The translations under genes and the position numbers were made by a program. The notes beneath the pieces are model-generated. The model was not told the origin of the DNA, did not search any database, and saw nothing but the letters and a program-made list of their open reading frames with translations. A stretch of DNA of 64,000 nucleotides from an uncultured Lachnospiraceae bacterium. GTDB lineage: Bacteria; Bacillota; Clostridia; Lachnospirales; Lachnospiraceae. Positions within the stretch are counted from its first letter, which is position 1, and each line of letters begins with the position of its first letter. Of this stretch, positions 62,236 through 64,000 are shown in pieces. Where the stretch lies: contig CAKRJP010000005.1 in NCBI GenBank assembly GCA_934351835.1, forward strand, positions 1 to 64,000, in the 5' to 3' direction.

Positions 62236-62817
62236 TTACCCCTTCGTCTTTGCCTTTCTGTTATATTCATTCATCGCAGCGTCAATCTCACCTGCAAGGA
62301 ATAATTTGATCGCCTCCACAGCGTTTTCATATCCTTCTTCCATGATACTTCTATCTTCTTTTGAAAAATGTCCCAGCACATAATCTGCCAGGTCATATCC
62401 TTTTGGTTTTTCTCCTACACCAACTTTGATTCTTGGGAACACATCCGTTCCCAGATGAGAAATAATATTCTTGATTCCATTATGCCCACCGGCACTTCCT
62501 TTCTTACGGATTCTAAGTTGTCCCACATCCAGGCTGATATCATCGTAGATCACCAGAAGTTCTGTCTCCGGATCAATCTTATAATAATCCACCAGACCAC
62601 GGATACTCTCCCCACTGAGATTCATAAATGTCTGCGGTTTTACCAGAATCACCTTCTGGCCTTCGATTATGCCTTTTCCTATAAATGCGCGGTTTTTCCT
62701 TCCTTCTACAGAAATATTATATTTATCTGCTAATGTATCTATGACATCAAATCCAACGTTATGTCTTGTTCCTGCATACTGTTCGGTTGGATTTCCAAGT
62801 CCTGCTATAATATACAT
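62236..62817 (-). CDS. pth: Peptidyl-tRNA hydrolase
   Basis: 193 residues. Recycles tRNA from prematurely released peptidyl-tRNA. Active-site elements: N-terminal IAGLGNPTEQYAGTRHNVGF (catalytic His), KPQTFMNLSG, and GSAGGHNGIKNI. Directly upstream of mfd with a four-base gap. Confidence 0.97.
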   Translation of the reverse strand: MYIIAGLGNPTEQYAGTRHNVGFDVIDTLADKYNISVEGRKNRAFIGKGIIEGQKVILVKPQTFMNLSGESIRGLVDYYKIDPETELLVIYDDISLDVGQLRIRKKGSAGGHNGIKNIISHLGTDVFPRIKVGVGEKPKGYDLADYVLGHFSKEDRSIMEEGYENAVEAIKLFLAGEIDAAMNEYNRKAKTKG

Positions 62818-62958
62818 CTATCCTCACCTCTTCTTTTATTTCCTATCCATTTTACAAGAATCCTTTCTTTTTGTCATCCAAAATAAGATGCATAATTTAC
62901 GTTTTTTCATCATACATTATAAAAAATAAAGTTTTCATCCACAATATAGGAGGTCATT

Positions 62959-63390
62959 ATGGGATCCAGAACCAAAATTGTTGTACTACACATGAAAGAA
63001 ATCATTTATACAGCGGTCTTTGCCGCACTGGCTGTCATATTGATACTGCTGCTTGTGTTTATGTTTCATCCAGGACAAAAAAACAATACACAGACAACCC
63101 AAAAATATACTCCCGGCACTTACACTTCTACTGTCACTCTAAATAACAATGACCTGGAAATAGAAGTTTCTGTCGATGAGTCCCATATAAATTCTATACG
63201 TTTTTCAAATCTGGATGAATCTGTTACAACAATGTACCCTCTCATCCAGCCGGCAATTGAGGATATTGCCGAACAAATCTACGATTCCCAGTCTCTGGAG
63301 AATATTCAATATTCTTCCGATAGTCCTTACACATCTCAAGTAATCTTTCATGCAATCAAGGACGCACTGGATAAGGCAAAAATATCGTAA
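62959..63390 (+). CDS. Membrane-anchored FMN-binding-domain-like protein
   Basis: 143 residues: one N-terminal membrane segment about 14-34 (IIYTAVFAALAVILILLLVFMF), then an outside domain whose start YTPGTYTSTVTLNNNDLEIEVSVD and end AIKDALDKAKIS follow the pattern of small FMN_bind domains. The covalent flavin threonine motif (SGAT/S) is not evident, so flavin binding is uncertain. AGGAGG before the ATG. Own terminator. Confidence 0.6.
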   Translation: MGSRTKIVVLHMKEIIYTAVFAALAVILILLLVFMFHPGQKNNTQTTQKYTPGTYTSTVTLNNNDLEIEVSVDESHINSIRFSNLDESVTTMYPLIQPAIEDIAEQIYDSQSLENIQYSSDSPYTSQVIFHAIKDALDKAKIS

Positions 63391-63434
63391 CTGTGCAATA
63401 ACAAATATGTTCCGGACCATTAATATATCCGGAC

Positions 63435-63487
63435 AAAAATAACAGAATCTGCCGCCCGTCATGGGCTGGACAGATTCTGTTATTTTT
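63435..63487 (+). terminator. Terminator after the FMN-binding-like gene
   Basis: AAAAATAACAGAATCTG (63435-63451) pairs perfectly with CAGATTCTGTTATTTTT (63471-63487). Very strong, also usable from the minus strand. Confidence 0.9.
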
Positions 63488-63518
63488 CCCTTCATTATGT
63501 TCTGTATGACATCCGGAA

Positions 63519-63782
63519 TTATCCTTCCACGATCAGATATCTTCCATCTGAGATTGCGAATACTTCTGATGCATCTTCTAACTCTTCTGCTGACATACCT
63601 TCAACATCCAGACCTTCTTCTTCCAGATATTCTTTTACTTCCGCAATGCTGTCAACAATAACTGCCATGCAGTCCTCCAAAAATGCTTCTGCTTCTTCCA
63701 AAGTCTCTGCTACTGGTTCATCAAATAATCTGCCCTGATCTCTGAGAAAAGTCTTCAGACATTCTTCATCATACTCATACAT
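63519..63782 (-). CDS. Small acidic protein of unknown function
   Basis: 87 residues, strongly acidic (many Glu/Asp), mostly helical with a central stretch FLEDCMAVIVDSIAEVKEYLEEEG. No family recognised. GGAGG lies before the ATG and codon use is normal, so it is likely real. It follows the HAD phosphatase gene by 21 bases. Confidence 0.7.
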   Translation of the reverse strand: MYEYDEECLKTFLRDQGRLFDEPVAETLEEAEAFLEDCMAVIVDSIAEVKEYLEEEGLDVEGMSAEELEDASEVFAISDGRYLIVEG

Positions 63783-63803
63783 TGCACAACCCTCCTTATC
63801 GCT

Positions 63804-64000
63804 TTATATAAACTGCAACAGTTCTTCCGGTCGATCGATCATATCTACCGCCCCTGCAGCTATTAACACATCTTTTGTACGAAATCCCCACAATACACTT
63901 ATGGTCTTCACACCTGCATTATGACCGGTGCGCACATCTACTTCTGAATCCCCGATATAAAGGCATTCATCCTTCTCTACATCCAGCTTCTCAAGCAAAC
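63804..64000 (-). CDS. HAD-family phosphatase, C-terminal part (cut by window end)
   Basis: The last 65 or so residues of a HAD hydrolase of the phosphoglycolate phosphatase type: motif IV in CLYIGDSEVDVRTGHNAG, then TISVLWGFRTKDVLIAAGAVDMIDRPEELLQFI. The 5' part lies beyond base 64000. Confidence 0.85.
   Translation of the reverse strand, partial: LLEKLDVEKDECLYIGDSEVDVRTGHNAGVKTISVLWGFRTKDVLIAAGAVDMIDRPEELLQFI

Noticed and set aside
1..64000. CRISPR array, prophage or integrated conjugative element
   Set aside because: No regularly spaced repeats, phage structural genes, integrase or conjugation genes are visible.

Overview
The window is chromosomal DNA from an anaerobic, spore-forming, low-to-moderate GC Firmicute, most likely a gut Lachnospiraceae. 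The evidence is a SpoVT-type sporulation regulator, the SCIFF peptide/maturase pair typical of Clostridia, HemZ, ferredoxin-dependent indolepyruvate oxidoreductase, a DUF5692 gene, consistent AGGAGG ribosome sites and many radical SAM and Fe-S proteins. No rRNA, prophage or CRISPR array is visible. There is one tRNA (Gly-GCC).

0-24 kb is mainly core metabolism on the minus strand: hom with a downstream MATE pump and MarR regulator; an apt-relA-MBL-hemZ-hisS-aspS operon; secDF-recJ; the SCIFF locus (scfA, two terminators, scfB); an iorA-iorB-acyl-CoA ligase operon for aryl-2-oxoacid/arylacetate chemistry; spoVT; and a decayed araC gene. 24-35 kb holds a glycine-riboswitch-controlled Na+/amino acid symporter, an unusual EIIC-like fusion protein, a PflX-like radical SAM enzyme, a GntR/FadR regulator, a large Fe-S flavoprotein with HypA and DUF5692 partners, a metallo-beta-lactamase fold hydrolase, a NifU-like protein and a standalone adenylation enzyme.

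36-52.8 kb is the most interesting part: a catabolic cluster that appears to be a sigma-54 regulon. It encodes a type III (CaiB-like) CoA-transferase, two short-chain dehydrogenases, acyl-CoA dehydrogenase with EtfB/EtfA, a PAS-AAA+-Fis sigma-54 activator, a DUF1097 membrane protein, a phosphotriesterase-family hydrolase, an OFA-type MFS transporter, a 4-hydroxybutyryl-CoA dehydratase homologue with all cluster ligands, a 3-hydroxyacyl-CoA dehydrogenase, and finally rpoN itself. Five sequences matching the -24/-12 consensus (TGGCAC-N5-TTGC) stand in front of five of its transcription units. My inference is import and opening of a lactone (or amide), CoA activation, radical 4-hydroxyacyl-CoA dehydration and Etf-linked reduction of the enoyl-CoA, i.e. 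a reductive gamma-dehydroxylation. The substrate is unknown.

52.9-57 kb looks like a small acquired segment: a 27-bp perfect direct repeat brackets a hairpin-rich orphan element resembling an IS605-type right end, a large cell-surface M64 peptidase with a second, catalytically dead copy of its domain, and an internally deleted IS4-like transposase. 57-64 kb returns to core genes (yqeY, a PrsA-like lipoprotein, mfd, pth, small proteins and a HAD phosphatase cut by the window end).
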